Positions 33,191 to 42,576 of a stretch of DNA of 64,000 nt are shown piece by piece. The stretch lies in the NCBI RefSeq assembly GCF_000973725.1, contig NZ_CP009621.1:1307501-1371500 (forward strand), written 5' to 3'. Below the pieces are notes generated by a model. The model searched no databases. It was not told where the DNA came from and worked only from the letters and a program-made list of their open reading frames with translations. A program made the position numbers and the translations under genes. Within the stretch, counting starts at the first letter, position 1. Each line of letters starts with the position of its first letter. This DNA comes from Pontibacter korlensis (GTDB lineage Bacteria; Bacteroidota; Bacteroidia; Cytophagales; Hymenobacteraceae).

Positions 33191-36037
33191 ATGAGCGAAT
33201 CACGTAAGAAACTGTTTCTGTTAGATGCCCTGGCATTAATATACCGCGCGCACTTTGCCTTCAGTAAGAACCCGCGTATTAACTCCAAAGGCATGAACAC
33301 TGGCGCTGCCCTTGGCTTTACCAACACATTAGTAGAGGTACTGCAGAAGGAACAGCCTACTCATATAGGCGTAGCCTTCGACTCGGCAGCCAAAACTTTC
33401 CGCCACGATAACTTCGCCGATTACAAGGCAAACCGTCAGGCGCAACCAGAAGACATCTCCATAGCCATACCTTACTGCAAGAAGATTGTAGAAGCTTTCA
33501 ACATACCTGTTCTGATTATGGATGGCTACGAGGCCGACGACATTATCGGGACACTGGCACAGAAAGCCGAGAAAGCAGGCTTTGACGTGTACATGATGAC
33601 ACCCGACAAAGACTACTGCCAGCTAGTTACAGACCATATTTTCCTTTACAAGCCTGCCTTTATGGGCAATGCCATCGAAGTATTGGATGTACAAAAGGTG
33701 CTGGATAAATGGGAGATTGAGCGCGTGGAGCAGGTAATAGACATCCTGGGCCTGCAAGGTGATGCCGTGGACAATATTCCGGGTATACCAGGCATAGGCG
33801 AGAAAACAGCCAAGTCGCTAATTCAGCGCTTTGGCTCTGTAGAGAACCTGCTTGCTAACACCGACCAGCTGAAAGGCAAGCAGAAAGAGAACGTGGAGAA
33901 GTTTGCAGACCAGGGGATGATGTCTAAAGAACTGGCCACCATACACTGCGATGTACCAATTGAGTTCAGTGAAGAAGGCTTGCATTACGATGGGCCGAAT
34001 GAAGAGCAGGTAACGGAGCTTTTTGCTGAGTTGGAGTTTCGCCAACTGACACAGCGTGTGCTGGGTAAAAGCTTAGGCGAAGCTGCCGTTGCCGCACCTG
34101 CCGCCAAAGGTGGCAGAAAAGGCAAAGCCGCTTCTGTTAACCAAACCTCGTTGTTTGATGCGCCTGCAGCGGCTGCAGAGGCAGCCGTAGCCGAAGAGGC
34201 AGCTCCGGCAATCATGCAAAGTATAAACACGACGCTACACGACTACCACCTCATTAATACGCCGGAGCTGCGCCAAAACCTGGTCCAGTACCTGCTAAAA
34301 CAGGACGAGATTTCGTGGGACACTGAGACCACTAGTATAGACGCTATTACAGCGAGATTGGTAGGTATGTCGTTCTGCTACCGCCCTGGTGAGGCATATT
34401 ATGTACCTGTGCCACACAATAACCTGGAGGAGGCACAAAGTATACTTGAGGAGTTCCGGCCAGTGCTGGAAAACCCAAACATTGCTAAGGTTGGCCAGAA
34501 TATCAAGTATGATGTTCTGGTGCTGAAGAAGTATAAAGTAGAGGTGCAGGGGCCGATTTTCGATACCATGCTGGCACATTACCTGCTGGAGCCTGAAATG
34601 CGCCACAACATGGATGTACTGGCCGAAACTTACCTCAACTATAGCCCAGTTCCTATCACCGACTTGATCGGTGCGAAAGGCAAGAACCAGAAAACCATGG
34701 CCGACCTGGAGCCGGAAGAGGTAAAGGATTATGCCTGTGAGGATGCTGACATCACGCTGCGCCTGAAGCATCACTTTGAGCCACTACTACAGGAGCAAGG
34801 CCTTATGAGGCTGTTCAGCGATATAGAGAACCCGCTAGTGCAGGTGCTGGCTGATGTAGAGCATGAGGGTGTTCGCATAGATGCTGATGCCTTGGCCGAT
34901 TACTCTACACAGCTGGAGAGCGAAATTATCAACATTGAAAAACGCATTTTCGAAATTGCCGGAGAGCAGTTTAACATCGGCTCACCTAAGCAGCTCGGCG
35001 AGATTCTTTTCGATAAGTTAGAGTTACATGGCAAGTCTAAGATCAAAAAGACCAAGACAGGCCAGTATGCTACCGGAGAGGAGATTCTTATCAAGATGGC
35101 TCCTGAGCATGAGGTTGTGCGCCTGATTTTGGACCATCGCCAGCTCACAAAGCTGAAATCGACCTATGTGGATGCGCTGCCGCAGCTGGTGTGCGACCTG
35201 GACGGGCGTATTCATACTTCCTTTAACCAAGCAGTTACTGCCACAGGCCGCCTCAGTTCCACAAATCCGAACCTTCAGAACATTCCTATCCGCACCGACC
35301 GTGGGCGTGAGATACGCAAAGCTTTTGTTGCCCGGGATAACAAGCATCAGATCATCTCTGCTGACTACTCACAGATCGAGCTGCGCATTATGGCTGATTT
35401 TAGCGGCGACCCAACTATGAAAGAGGCTTTCAGAAACGGTATTGATGTGCACTCCTCCACCGCCAGCAAAGTGTTTCATGTGCCGTTGGAGCAGGTAGAC
35501 GGCGAGATGCGCCGCAAAGCCAAAATGGTGAACTTCGGCATCATTTATGGCATTTCGGCCTTCGGTTTGGCTGAGCGTCTGGGTATACCTCGCCGCGAAG
35601 CTGCCGATATCATTGAAGCCTACTTCCAGGAGTTCCCGGCTATAAAGGAATACATGGATAGCACCATCGAAAAAGCTCGTGAACTGGAGTATGCCGAAAC
35701 GCTGCTAGGCCGCCGCCGTTACCTTCGCGATATAAACTCGCGCAACCAAACAGTACGCGCCTTTGCCGAGCGTAACGCTATCAACGCGCCTATACAGGGT
35801 ACAGCTGCCGACATTATCAAGATCGCTATGATTAACATACATGATTACCTGCACCAGGAGAAGCTGCAAACGCGCATGATTCTGCAGGTGCATGACGAAC
35901 TCCTGTTTGATGCACCGAAGGAAGAGGTAGAAATCGTGACGCCGAAAATTGTAGAGCTAATGACAAATGCCCTACCACTCAGTGTACCAATGGAAGTTGG
36001 CCTGGGTGTAGGTGATAACTGGCTGGAAGCGCATTAA
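33191..36037 (+). CDS. polA: DNA polymerase I
   Basis: Full-length PolA, 948 aa, for Okazaki fragment processing and repair. The N-terminal 5'-3' exonuclease covers about 1-290 (FLLDALALIYRAHFAF, DGYEADDIIGTLA, GDAVDNIPGIPGIGEKTA). An Ala-rich linker (295-340) follows. The 3'-5' exonuclease domain keeps its acidic motif DTETTSID, so proofreading should be active. The polymerase domain has TATGRLSSTNPNLQNIPIR, SADYSQIELRIMA and LQVHDELLFD. A TAAATTAG box ends 4 nt before the ATG. A very long hairpin terminator follows. Confidence 0.98.
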   Translation: MSESRKKLFLLDALALIYRAHFAFSKNPRINSKGMNTGAALGFTNTLVEVLQKEQPTHIGVAFDSAAKTFRHDNFADYKANRQAQPEDISIAIPYCKKIVEAFNIPVLIMDGYEADDIIGTLAQKAEKAGFDVYMMTPDKDYCQLVTDHIFLYKPAFMGNAIEVLDVQKVLDKWEIERVEQVIDILGLQGDAVDNIPGIPGIGEKTAKSLIQRFGSVENLLANTDQLKGKQKENVEKFADQGMMSKELATIHCDVPIEFSEEGLHYDGPNEEQVTELFAELEFRQLTQRVLGKSLGEAAVAAPAAKGGRKGKAASVNQTSLFDAPAAAAEAAVAEEAAPAIMQSINTTLHDYHLINTPELRQNLVQYLLKQDEISWDTETTSIDAITARLVGMSFCYRPGEAYYVPVPHNNLEEAQSILEEFRPVLENPNIAKVGQNIKYDVLVLKKYKVEVQGPIFDTMLAHYLLEPEMRHNMDVLAETYLNYSPVPITDLIGAKGKNQKTMADLEPEEVKDYACEDADITLRLKHHFEPLLQEQGLMRLFSDIENPLVQVLADVEHEGVRIDADALADYSTQLESEIINIEKRIFEIAGEQFNIGSPKQLGEILFDKLELHGKSKIKKTKTGQYATGEEILIKMAPEHEVVRLILDHRQLTKLKSTYVDALPQLVCDLDGRIHTSFNQAVTATGRLSSTNPNLQNIPIRTDRGREIRKAFVARDNKHQIISADYSQIELRIMADFSGDPTMKEAFRNGIDVHSSTASKVFHVPLEQVDGEMRRKAKMVNFGIIYGISAFGLAERLGIPRREAADIIEAYFQEFPAIKEYMDSTIEKARELEYAETLLGRRRYLRDINSRNQTVRAFAERNAINAPIQGTAADIIKIAMINIHDYLHQEKLQTRMILQVHDELLFDAPKEEVEIVTPKIVELMTNALPLSVPMEVGLGVGDNWLEAH

Positions 36038-36079
36038 CATCTTATTTATACCTCGTGGCGCACGAAGCTTCTGTGAAGG

Positions 36080-36146
36080 AACTGCAGACCACCAACAAAA
36101 AAAGCACCTCTTGCGGATGTGCTTTTTTTGTTGGTGGTCTGCAGTT
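36080..36146. terminator. Bidirectional terminator with 28-bp perfect stem
   Basis: Arms 36080-36107 and 36119-36146 are exact inverted repeats of 28 bases around an 11-nt loop. The inner part is the usual A7-GCAC/GTGC-T7 terminator core; the outer 17 bases extend it. It separates polA from the convergent SGNH gene and touches the latter's stop codon. Confidence 0.92.
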
Positions 36147-37588
36147 TACTGACCCCCTGGGAATAGTACTGTATTATATTGAGTAATATCTGCCTTCGGC
36201 ACGTTAGCATTATATTTGGCGTTAATAACATCGATTACCTCATTTGCCACAACTGCATAACCTCTAGGGGTTGGATGGATACCATCCAACGAAAACAGGT
36301 TACCACTAATAAAGGCAGGAGAATAGGCCACATTATTAGCGGCAAAGCCTGCTTTTATAGATTTAAAATAAGCGTTAGCATCAAACAGAGCCAGATCACG
36401 GGCAGTAGCCTGCGCCTTGATAATTTGATTATAACCGTCTGTGGCAGCTTTTATTTTAGCCTGCTCTGTTGGGTCTAGCACTAAAGCACTTGGCAGCGGA
36501 TTACCGGCTGACAAGCCAAACAGAGCAGTAGTATCAATAGCATAATTAGCCAAAACACCTGCTAATGTAAGTCTTACCACAAGTGGGTCTTGGCTTGGGC
36601 TTAGCTGTTTTGCTAAGTCTCTCCAGTACTTACCTGTTGGTTGGCCAACCAAAGTGGCATAAGAGGAAGCTGTAAGCGGGAAGTAAATGCCATTTTCTGC
36701 AGCACCAATTTGAGCAGCCGTAAACGGAATGCGGTCTCTGCCTGATCCTGTAAGTGCTACCATGCCCGGAATGCTGTTTGCTTCCAGTAGCTGCTTAACA
36801 GAAGCGCCAAGTGTTGTGAAGAAAGGGACAGAGGTAACATCTGGCACAGTCATCAGCACGCCTTTCTGACTATCCGCTGTTAACACATTTAGTAACTCAG
36901 TAAATTTAGCATCGAAGTCAGCAACTGGAGTAATTTTATACCTGTTATCGCTTTCGAAAGCACCACCAGAAGTAGCGTAACCAAGTACATCGTTCTCGGC
37001 TATCCATACACTGAAGAACGTATGGTTAGCTGCCTGCGCTTGCTCCTGCACATACTGGAGGTAAGTTTGGCTAGGGTTATTAGTTAGACGCTCAAAGTAG
37101 GGGTTGCCTTGCGTACTACCATAACCTACTGTTTTGATATCAGCCGCCTTGATACCTGGGATTGCCAGGTTGTTGATGTTCTCAGTGTATTTAGTGTAAA
37201 GAGTGTCACCTTTCTCATTCTGCCCACGCACCGCCAAACCTGTTTTAACTCTTTGTGTTATTGGCTGCCCCTGCGGTGTGAAACCGGCTAGTCTTAAGTA
37301 GCCAGAGCCGTTAGCCTGCTCCTCAGAGAAGAGCGGCTGTTCAAATTCTCCCCCACCAGCTTTCTCGAACTGGCGAGCCAGAATGGCTGGGAGAGATGCC
37401 TCTTGCCCCGGACGTGTTAAACCATTATCGGCATATCCTGCACTAAGAGAGTTACCAACAGCAACATAAGAACTAAAGTCTGCTGTGCCTGAGCTTGATG
37501 ATGGCGTATCGATCTCAGGGTCGCAGCTAGTAAGTAGCGCACTGGCAAAAAAGGCCAGCACACCAGTTTTATAGATTAAATTCTTCAT
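36146..37588 (-). CDS. SGNH/GDSL hydrolase lipoprotein
   Basis: A 480-aa lipoprotein, lipobox LTSC with Cys22. It has the SGNH esterase/lipase blocks: block I VAVGNSLSAGY with nucleophile Ser47 (Asn replaces Asp of GDSL), block III WIAENDVLGYA near 200 and block V DGIHPTPRGYAVV near 443 with the catalytic Asp and His. Between blocks III and V is a long insertion, giving a protein well above the usual 200-250 aa of simple SGNH enzymes. It lies 12 nt downstream of the FadL-type porin gene, in one transcript. Together they suggest uptake and hydrolysis of a lipid or ester. Confidence 0.92.
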   Translation of the reverse strand: MKNLIYKTGVLAFFASALLTSCDPEIDTPSSSSGTADFSSYVAVGNSLSAGYADNGLTRPGQEASLPAILARQFEKAGGGEFEQPLFSEEQANGSGYLRLAGFTPQGQPITQRVKTGLAVRGQNEKGDTLYTKYTENINNLAIPGIKAADIKTVGYGSTQGNPYFERLTNNPSQTYLQYVQEQAQAANHTFFSVWIAENDVLGYATSGGAFESDNRYKITPVADFDAKFTELLNVLTADSQKGVLMTVPDVTSVPFFTTLGASVKQLLEANSIPGMVALTGSGRDRIPFTAAQIGAAENGIYFPLTASSYATLVGQPTGKYWRDLAKQLSPSQDPLVVRLTLAGVLANYAIDTTALFGLSAGNPLPSALVLDPTEQAKIKAATDGYNQIIKAQATARDLALFDANAYFKSIKAGFAANNVAYSPAFISGNLFSLDGIHPTPRGYAVVANEVIDVINAKYNANVPKADITQYNTVLFPGGQ

Positions 37589-37600
37589 ATTCGTCTAGAA

Positions 37601-38830
37601 CTAGAAATTATAAGTTAAAGCAAGACCAGGTATGTATGCTACCGCCTTATAAGTACCGCCTATACCTCCTGATTTGTCAGAAGCATCGGTACGCTCTTTT
37701 TTGTTGATGTATAGAAAGGACGCATCCAATTTGATGTTATCAGAAACTCTATAGCCTAAACCTACAGACAAACCACGTGCGTCTGAGTCTGGTGTCTCTG
37801 GCGTCAGGTACCCGTCCTGCACAGGGGAACTGTCATAATAGGCACCGGCACGCAGAGCTAGAGCGTCTGTGGCTTTATACTCTGCACCGATACGGTAGAT
37901 GTAGGCATCTTCATAGTTGCGAGCATTCTCCGTGAAGTTGCTGCCGTTCACTGCATCCTGATAATCAAAGCGCAGGCTCTTGTAAGCACTCCACTCCACG
38001 CGGTTAACATCTACAGCAATGGTCAAGGCCTCTGTCGGCATAAAACCAATACCAAGCGACAGGGTGGCAGGCAGTGGTAGCGAAGCCGAAAATTTTGTAT
38101 CCGGGAAGCGTGATTTAAGCGACGCAGCCACGGTAAAGCTGGCATCACCTTCTTCCACATCCACGTCTACCTGCGAGCGATAGTTAATGCCCAAAGATAG
38201 CTTATTGGATGGCTTAAGGTAGATACCCACATTGTATCCAACACTTGTTCCGTCGCCATCAAGCTCAGCACGGCCATAATTGCCCGCCTCATCTTGAATT
38301 GGAATACCACGTTGCAGATTCACTTTTCCTTTAACATAGGTAAGGCCGGCGCCAATACCAATCTTGTCTGTGATAGCGTAGCTCAAGGTAGGCTGGAAGT
38401 AGATAGCAGAAAGCGACAGCTCTTCTAAGCCAAAACGGCCGCTCCACTCAGTGCCCCACTTGGCAGTACTGCCAAAAGGGGTATACACGCCTAGTCCAGC
38501 TGCCAGCTTATCGTTAATCTTGTACACAGCGTAAACTTGGAACGGCGTACCCACAGGGTTATCGGTTCGAGCGGTAACCTCATTACTCTCAGGAGCTGAA
38601 TAAGCAATTTTAGAAATAAGTCCACTTGCCCCAATCGTCACACCATTTTCCTGAAGGTAGCTCATTGCACCCGGGTTAAAGAAGATGCTGGAAGTACCCG
38701 TTTGGATACCAGTACCGGTATGGCCCATACCTATCTGCCTCTGGCTGGCCAGGTTTACCTGGTATCCTCCGGCCATGGCCGACGCCGAGAGAAGGGTGCT
38801 CCCGAGTAAGGCTAAAATTCTGCTTTTCAT
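37601..38830 (-). CDS. OmpP1/FadL/TodX family outer-membrane transporter
   Basis: A 409-aa outer-membrane barrel for hydrophobic compounds such as long-chain fatty acids. Signal peptide residues 1-20 end AMAG. The mature start GGYQVNLASQRQIGMGHTGTG is the N-terminal plug region of FadL, and NPGAMSYL is the conserved Asn-Pro-Ala/Gly segment. Barrel strands run to the final ALTYNF with a C-terminal Phe. It starts an operon with the SGNH hydrolase gene and has a promoter close to consensus at 38869-38899. Confidence 0.94.
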   Translation of the reverse strand: MKSRILALLGSTLLSASAMAGGYQVNLASQRQIGMGHTGTGIQTGTSSIFFNPGAMSYLQENGVTIGASGLISKIAYSAPESNEVTARTDNPVGTPFQVYAVYKINDKLAAGLGVYTPFGSTAKWGTEWSGRFGLEELSLSAIYFQPTLSYAITDKIGIGAGLTYVKGKVNLQRGIPIQDEAGNYGRAELDGDGTSVGYNVGIYLKPSNKLSLGINYRSQVDVDVEEGDASFTVAASLKSRFPDTKFSASLPLPATLSLGIGFMPTEALTIAVDVNRVEWSAYKSLRFDYQDAVNGSNFTENARNYEDAYIYRIGAEYKATDALALRAGAYYDSSPVQDGYLTPETPDSDARGLSVGLGYRVSDNIKLDASFLYINKKERTDASDKSGGIGGTYKAVAYIPGLALTYNF

Positions 38831-38868
38831 AAGGTCTAATTAGTTAATTAGGATAATAATTGCTTAAA

Positions 38869-38899
38869 CAAATATATGCTTAATACAGCGGCCGGCAAT
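38869..38899 (-). promoter_or_regulatory. Promoter of the FadL-SGNH operon
   Basis: On the minus strand ATTG (38899-38896), 19 nt spacer, TATATTTG (38876-38869). The -7 box is a perfect TAnnTTTG, and the -33 box has one change from TTTG. The predicted leader is about 35 nt. Confidence 0.65.
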
Positions 38900-39198
38900 A
38901 ATTTTTCAAATAATTTTCAAAACGAGTCGAAAAATAAATATAGTTAAATTATATACTAAGGCTCACCAGACATAATAGGATTTCCGTTTATACCCAATGC
39001 CCACCTTTGCCACAGGTAAATTTTCTACCGACACACTTTTACCCCATATCACCTAAAAACATAAATACCTGTAATACAACATGATTCGAAACAACTTAGA
39101 ATTTTATGTCGCGGTAAAGTATAATATTATCCTTCCTCTAGCTCTATCTTATTTTTTCGCCTTCCGTTAAAAAGCTTCTGGAACAGAAAAAGAACAAC
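38900..39198. other. Intergenic region without recognised gene
   Basis: AT-rich spacer between divergent genes. The only open frame is a 29-codon one at 39081-39170 with no supporting feature. No hairpin or repeat stands out. Confidence 0.5.
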
Positions 39199-40092
39199 AT
39201 GTACGATGTTATAATTATAGGAGGAGGGCCGGCCGGCTTAAATGCAGCCATGTTGTTGGGGCGTTCGCGCCGCAAGGTAGTAGTGTTGGATAGCGGTAAA
39301 CCACGCAACCGTTGGGCCATAAAAATGAACGGTTTCTTGTCTAGCGACGGCATGAACCCACGTGAATTCATAGAAAGAGGTAGAGCGGAACTGGAAAAGT
39401 ACGGGGTGGAATTAGTAAGCGTAGTTGTAAAAACTGCCACCTATACTAAAGGCGAGTTTGTGGTGAACGACGAGAACGGGAAAGTATATCGTTCGCGAAA
39501 ACTATTATTGGCTACTGGCTTGAAAGATAATTTGCCAGAGCTGGAGGGTGTGGAGGAAATGTACGGTAAAAGTATACACCACTGCCCATACTGCGATGGT
39601 TGGGAAAGCCGTGATAAGGCCATAGCTGTGTATGGGCCCGAGCGCAAAGGCATTGGCCAGGCATTGGCCATGAAAAACTGGAGCGACGATGTTACCCTCT
39701 ACACCGACGGAACCGACAGCCTTCGCCGGGAAGACATGGAGCTTCTGAACCGGAACGGGGTAAAAGTACAGAAGGAGAAGATTGTGCGACTGGAGGGGGA
39801 GGAAGGCATGCTACAGCACATCGTGCTAAGCAGTGGCGAAAAGAAACTACAACAGGCGATGTTCTTCTCGTTGGGCACTCTACAGCAGTCTGATTTAGGT
39901 GAGCAGTTAGGCTGTGAGTTTACAAGCAAAGGAGTGATCAAAACAAAAAAGCTGCAGCACTCTAACATACCTGGACTTTTTGTGGCCGGCGACGCTGCAC
40001 GTGATATGCAAATGGTGATAGTGGCTGCTGCCGAAGGCGCAAAAGCTGGCGTAGCCATCAATATGGAGCTACAGGAGGAAGATAGAAAGTAG
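39199..40092 (+). CDS. Thioredoxin-reductase-like NAD(P)/FAD-dependent oxidoreductase
   Basis: A 297-aa flavoprotein of the low-molecular-weight thioredoxin reductase family. FAD motif IIIGGGPAGLNAAM lies at 5-18, and redox-active Cys129/Cys132 in HHCPYCDGWE. The second nucleotide-binding stretch at about 140-150 (AVYGPERKGIGQAL) is degenerate compared with a canonical GxGxxA, and the C-terminal FAD motif is GLFVAGDAARDMQ. The CPYCDGWE version of the motif occurs in TrxR-like enzymes that are not true thioredoxin reductases, so the electron acceptor is uncertain. It is monocistronic, followed by a good terminator. Confidence 0.9.
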   Translation: MYDVIIIGGGPAGLNAAMLLGRSRRKVVVLDSGKPRNRWAIKMNGFLSSDGMNPREFIERGRAELEKYGVELVSVVVKTATYTKGEFVVNDENGKVYRSRKLLLATGLKDNLPELEGVEEMYGKSIHHCPYCDGWESRDKAIAVYGPERKGIGQALAMKNWSDDVTLYTDGTDSLRREDMELLNRNGVKVQKEKIVRLEGEEGMLQHIVLSSGEKKLQQAMFFSLGTLQQSDLGEQLGCEFTSKGVIKTKKLQHSNIPGLFVAGDAARDMQMVIVAAAEGAKAGVAINMELQEEDRK

Positions 40093-40124
40093 AAGATCTC
40101 AATTTCTCTGCTTAGTTCTAAGAG

Positions 40125-40178
40125 AAATGATCCAACCGCTCTCTGTTAATAAACAGGATAGGTTGGATCATTTTTTAT
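40125..40178 (+). terminator. Terminator of the TrxR-like gene
   Basis: 13-base arms AAATGATCCAACC / GGTTGGATCATTT (40125-40137 and 40161-40173) with an inner small stem CTGTT/AACAG, followed by TTTTTAT. Confidence 0.88.
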
Positions 40179-40234
40179 ACTCTAGCTTATTTAGTTTAGC
40201 GGTTGGCGGTTTTATTATCTATCATAGCTTCTCC

Positions 40235-41050
40235 TCAGGCTTCTTGCGGAATAGCCTGGAATAAGTGTTCTCTTAAACAGTAGCGGTAACCGTGCACCAG
40301 CAAGTGCATTTTCAGGTTCTCCACTGCGATTGGTTCGTTTTCATTAACCTCACGCACATTCGAGAACTTTACATCACTGGCATCGATGATTGTAACCACT
40401 CCTGTACCAAACACCTCTACCTGATCACCCTCTTTAATGATGATGCCTGTTTCCTCGCTTAAGCCGATACCTACATATTGCGGGTCGTGGGCTACAGCAT
40501 GCGCCAAGCGACCAAAGCGACCACGCTCTGCAAAGTGAGTATCAATGTACACGTTCTTTATAAAAGAACAGCCTTTGGTGGTTTTCATTTCGCCTTTGAT
40601 AAGCGAGTAGTGGCCATAGCCATCGTAAATCATACTATCAGACATGATGGCAGCCCCAGCGCTGGTGCCAGATATAATGATATTCTCAGTACGGTAACGC
40701 TGTCGCATAATGCGGAGCAGTTCCGTACCATTCAGAAAGCTCGCTAGCCGCACCTGGTCTCCTCCTGTAAAGAAAACCACATCTGCCTCGCGGATGCGTG
40801 CGATATTGTCTGGAGTATCTGTTTCGTGCTCCTCATCTATGCGCATAAAGTGCACGTTGGAACATCCTAACTCTTTAAAGGCATCCTTGTAGGCATTAGC
40901 AGAGTCTACGGCATCCAAGGGCTCAGGCGTAGCTGTGGCTATAACCTCTATCCGGGATGCTAGGCTGCACACCTCTGACTTGATAAGCTTAATTAGGCCA
41001 TCATCGTCACCACCTCCTAGAGCTATCAATTTTCCTTTTACTGATTCCAT
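40235..41050 (-). CDS. Cyanophycinase (S51 family)
   Basis: A 271-aa serine peptidase of the S51 family. Cyanophycinase cuts the storage polymer cyanophycin (Asp-Arg) into dipeptides. The nucleophile is Ser130 in SGTSAGAAIMSD, within the S51 signature; other marks are LIALGGGDDD at the start, FFTGGDQVRL near 93 and DTHFAERGRFGRL. I use the ATG at 41050; the longer frame starts with GTG two codons earlier. No cyanophycin synthetase lies in the window. It is flanked by the convergent TrxR-like gene and by the sterol-desaturase-family gene. Confidence 0.9.
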   Translation of the reverse strand: MESVKGKLIALGGGDDDGLIKLIKSEVCSLASRIEVIATATPEPLDAVDSANAYKDAFKELGCSNVHFMRIDEEHETDTPDNIARIREADVVFFTGGDQVRLASFLNGTELLRIMRQRYRTENIIISGTSAGAAIMSDSMIYDGYGHYSLIKGEMKTTKGCSFIKNVYIDTHFAERGRFGRLAHAVAHDPQYVGIGLSEETGIIIKEGDQVEVFGTGVVTIIDASDVKFSNVREVNENEPIAVENLKMHLLVHGYRYCLREHLFQAIPQEA

Positions 41051-41155
41051 AAGCACATCTACACTTAGATTTTTAACTTATACTGCTAAAACAGCAACAG
41101 GTTGGTGCACACACCGCCTGGCTTATGCCAGTGCTGTCTAAATATACTTTGAGCA

Positions 41156-42022
41156 TTAAGGAATTAGTATGTTCTGAGGCAGAAGCTCTTCCCGCTCAGG
41201 CACAGTGCCATCCGGCAGTTGCCATGCCCGTTGCTTTTGAAAAGGTAGCCTGAGAAGGTATGAAAGTGTTTGCTCTGAGGGATCTTGGTAAGCTGGTACG
41301 CCAATGGTAATCTCCTGCTGCGGCACATTCAGGCGCAGGGTCTGGTGCAGGCGGTCCCACCACGAGAAGATAACAGAGTAGTTGCTGTTTGTCTCCCGCT
41401 GTACAATGGAATGGTGAATGCCGTGCATACGTGGTGTTACGATAAGCTTACATAGCTGCTTCTCCAGTTTGTAAGGCAGCCGCAGGTTACTATGATGGAA
41501 GGCGGTACAACCTTCAAAAATAACTTCATAAAAAAGCACCAGTGGCGCAGGTACTCCTAACAAAGCCACTACTCCGCCCCTAAAAGGCACAGAGGCAAAG
41601 TTCTCCCCCACATGAAAACGCCATGCCGTAGAAACATCTAAGTCTAAGTCGATGTGGTGCACATTGTGGAAGCGCCAAAGAATGCTTGACTTATGCATTA
41701 GCATATGCCATAGGTAGTTGCCATAATCCAGCAGTACAAATCCAAACATGTGTTGCGCCCAACGAGGTAAAGTCAGCCTGGGCAACAAGCCAAAGTGGTT
41801 CCGGACAGACCAGCGGGCAGTTCCGTAAAGTGCTGGCAATAAGAGCAGGCGCAGGGCAGGCAGGGCAGTAGCTGCCAAGCTTCCGTTCTCAAGCAGCCGC
41901 TCTACTTTAGGTCGAGTGCGCCGCCGCAACTGTCGCTTCGCCTCCAGTATTAATAGCGCAGCTGCTGCAACACCTAATAAAGGCACACCAACCTTATCGA
42001 ACTTAGGGAAAAACACCTTCAT
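41156..42022 (-). CDS. Sterol desaturase / fatty acid hydroxylase family protein
   Basis: A 288-aa membrane di-iron oxygenase. The His clusters of the superfamily are present: His106/His110 (WHMLMH), His119/122/123 (HNVHH), His176/177 (FHHSN) and His200/203/204 (HGIHH). Hydrophobic helices lie near residues 12-26, 55-66, 92-104 and 150-168. The ATG at 42022 (MKVFFPKFDK) is preferred to the TTG eight codons upstream. Possible roles are hydroxylation or desaturation of membrane lipids or carotenoids; the substrate cannot be read from sequence. Confidence 0.9.
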   Translation of the reverse strand: MKVFFPKFDKVGVPLLGVAAAALLILEAKRQLRRRTRPKVERLLENGSLAATALPALRLLLLPALYGTARWSVRNHFGLLPRLTLPRWAQHMFGFVLLDYGNYLWHMLMHKSSILWRFHNVHHIDLDLDVSTAWRFHVGENFASVPFRGGVVALLGVPAPLVLFYEVIFEGCTAFHHSNLRLPYKLEKQLCKLIVTPRMHGIHHSIVQRETNSNYSVIFSWWDRLHQTLRLNVPQQEITIGVPAYQDPSEQTLSYLLRLPFQKQRAWQLPDGTVPEREELLPQNILIP

Positions 42023-42115
42023 CCTGATAGCTACCAGTGTTACCAAACTTTAGTTGCCTATGGCCACGAGCAAAAATTTTTTACTCGCCTCCAAGATGCT
42101 GCTGTGACTCAATAA

Positions 42116-42165
42116 ATAAACTGTCCGGTGTCGAACATTAAAGTGTTCGTCACCGGACAGTTTAT
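42116..42165. repeat. Near-perfect 22-bp inverted repeat in a divergent gap
   Basis: Arms 42116-42137 and 42144-42165 differ at one base and enclose a 6-nt loop (TTAAAG). The core is CTGTCCGGTG...CACCGGACAG. It lies upstream of both flanking genes, so it is not placed to terminate either. The rest of the gap (42166-42358) is AT-rich with a smaller hairpin (arms ATAGCAGC/GCTGCTAT at 42269-42276 and 42299-42306) 53 nt before the first small gene. Confidence 0.7.
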
Positions 42166-42358
42166 TTGGGACGATTTAGCTAAAAATACACGTAATATAT
42201 TGATAAACAACACATTATGCAGTTTGGCACGTAAAGTGTAATATCCCAATCAGAAATAAAAAAAAATTATAGCAGCGCCAAGCAACCATTCGCATAAAGC
42301 TGCTATCTATTAATACAGAAACGAAAAGAAATCTGAAACCAACTAAATACTAAGAACT

Positions 42359-42523
42359 ATGAAAATCGTGATCCTAATCTTCGCAATAATGACTGGCATG
42401 GGAGCCTCTATCAAAAAATCAGCTACTGACCTAAGCGAGGTAAAAAAACGCCATGAGCTGAACGAGTACAGAGGCTATCCTAACCTGTTGCCAGAGGTCG
42501 AGATTGTAGCACCAGCTGCTTAA
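42359..42523 (+). CDS. Small membrane peptide 1 (54 aa)
   Basis: A 54-codon gene with one N-terminal hydrophobic helix (MKIVILIFAIMTGMGA) and a charged tail (SATDLSEVKKRHELNEYRGY, then PNLLPEVEIVAP). Its neighbour at 42577 encodes a 54-aa protein identical at 36 of 54 positions by hand alignment. Conserved blocks are IKKSA, ELNEY, PNLLP and the C-terminal VAP. Two aligned copies of equal length argue that both are real genes. I know of no family name. Single-pass membrane insertion with a short soluble tail is inferred. Confidence 0.72.
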   Translation: MKIVILIFAIMTGMGASIKKSATDLSEVKKRHELNEYRGYPNLLPEVEIVAPAA

Positions 42524-42576
42524 TACTGACCTAAATGAAGCCAAGTATCCACTAACCACTAAAACAAAATAAAACC

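Noticed and set aside
39081..39170. 29-codon frame before the TrxR-like gene
   Set aside because: Short, in AT-rich sequence, with no paralogue or conserved feature; cannot be told from chance.
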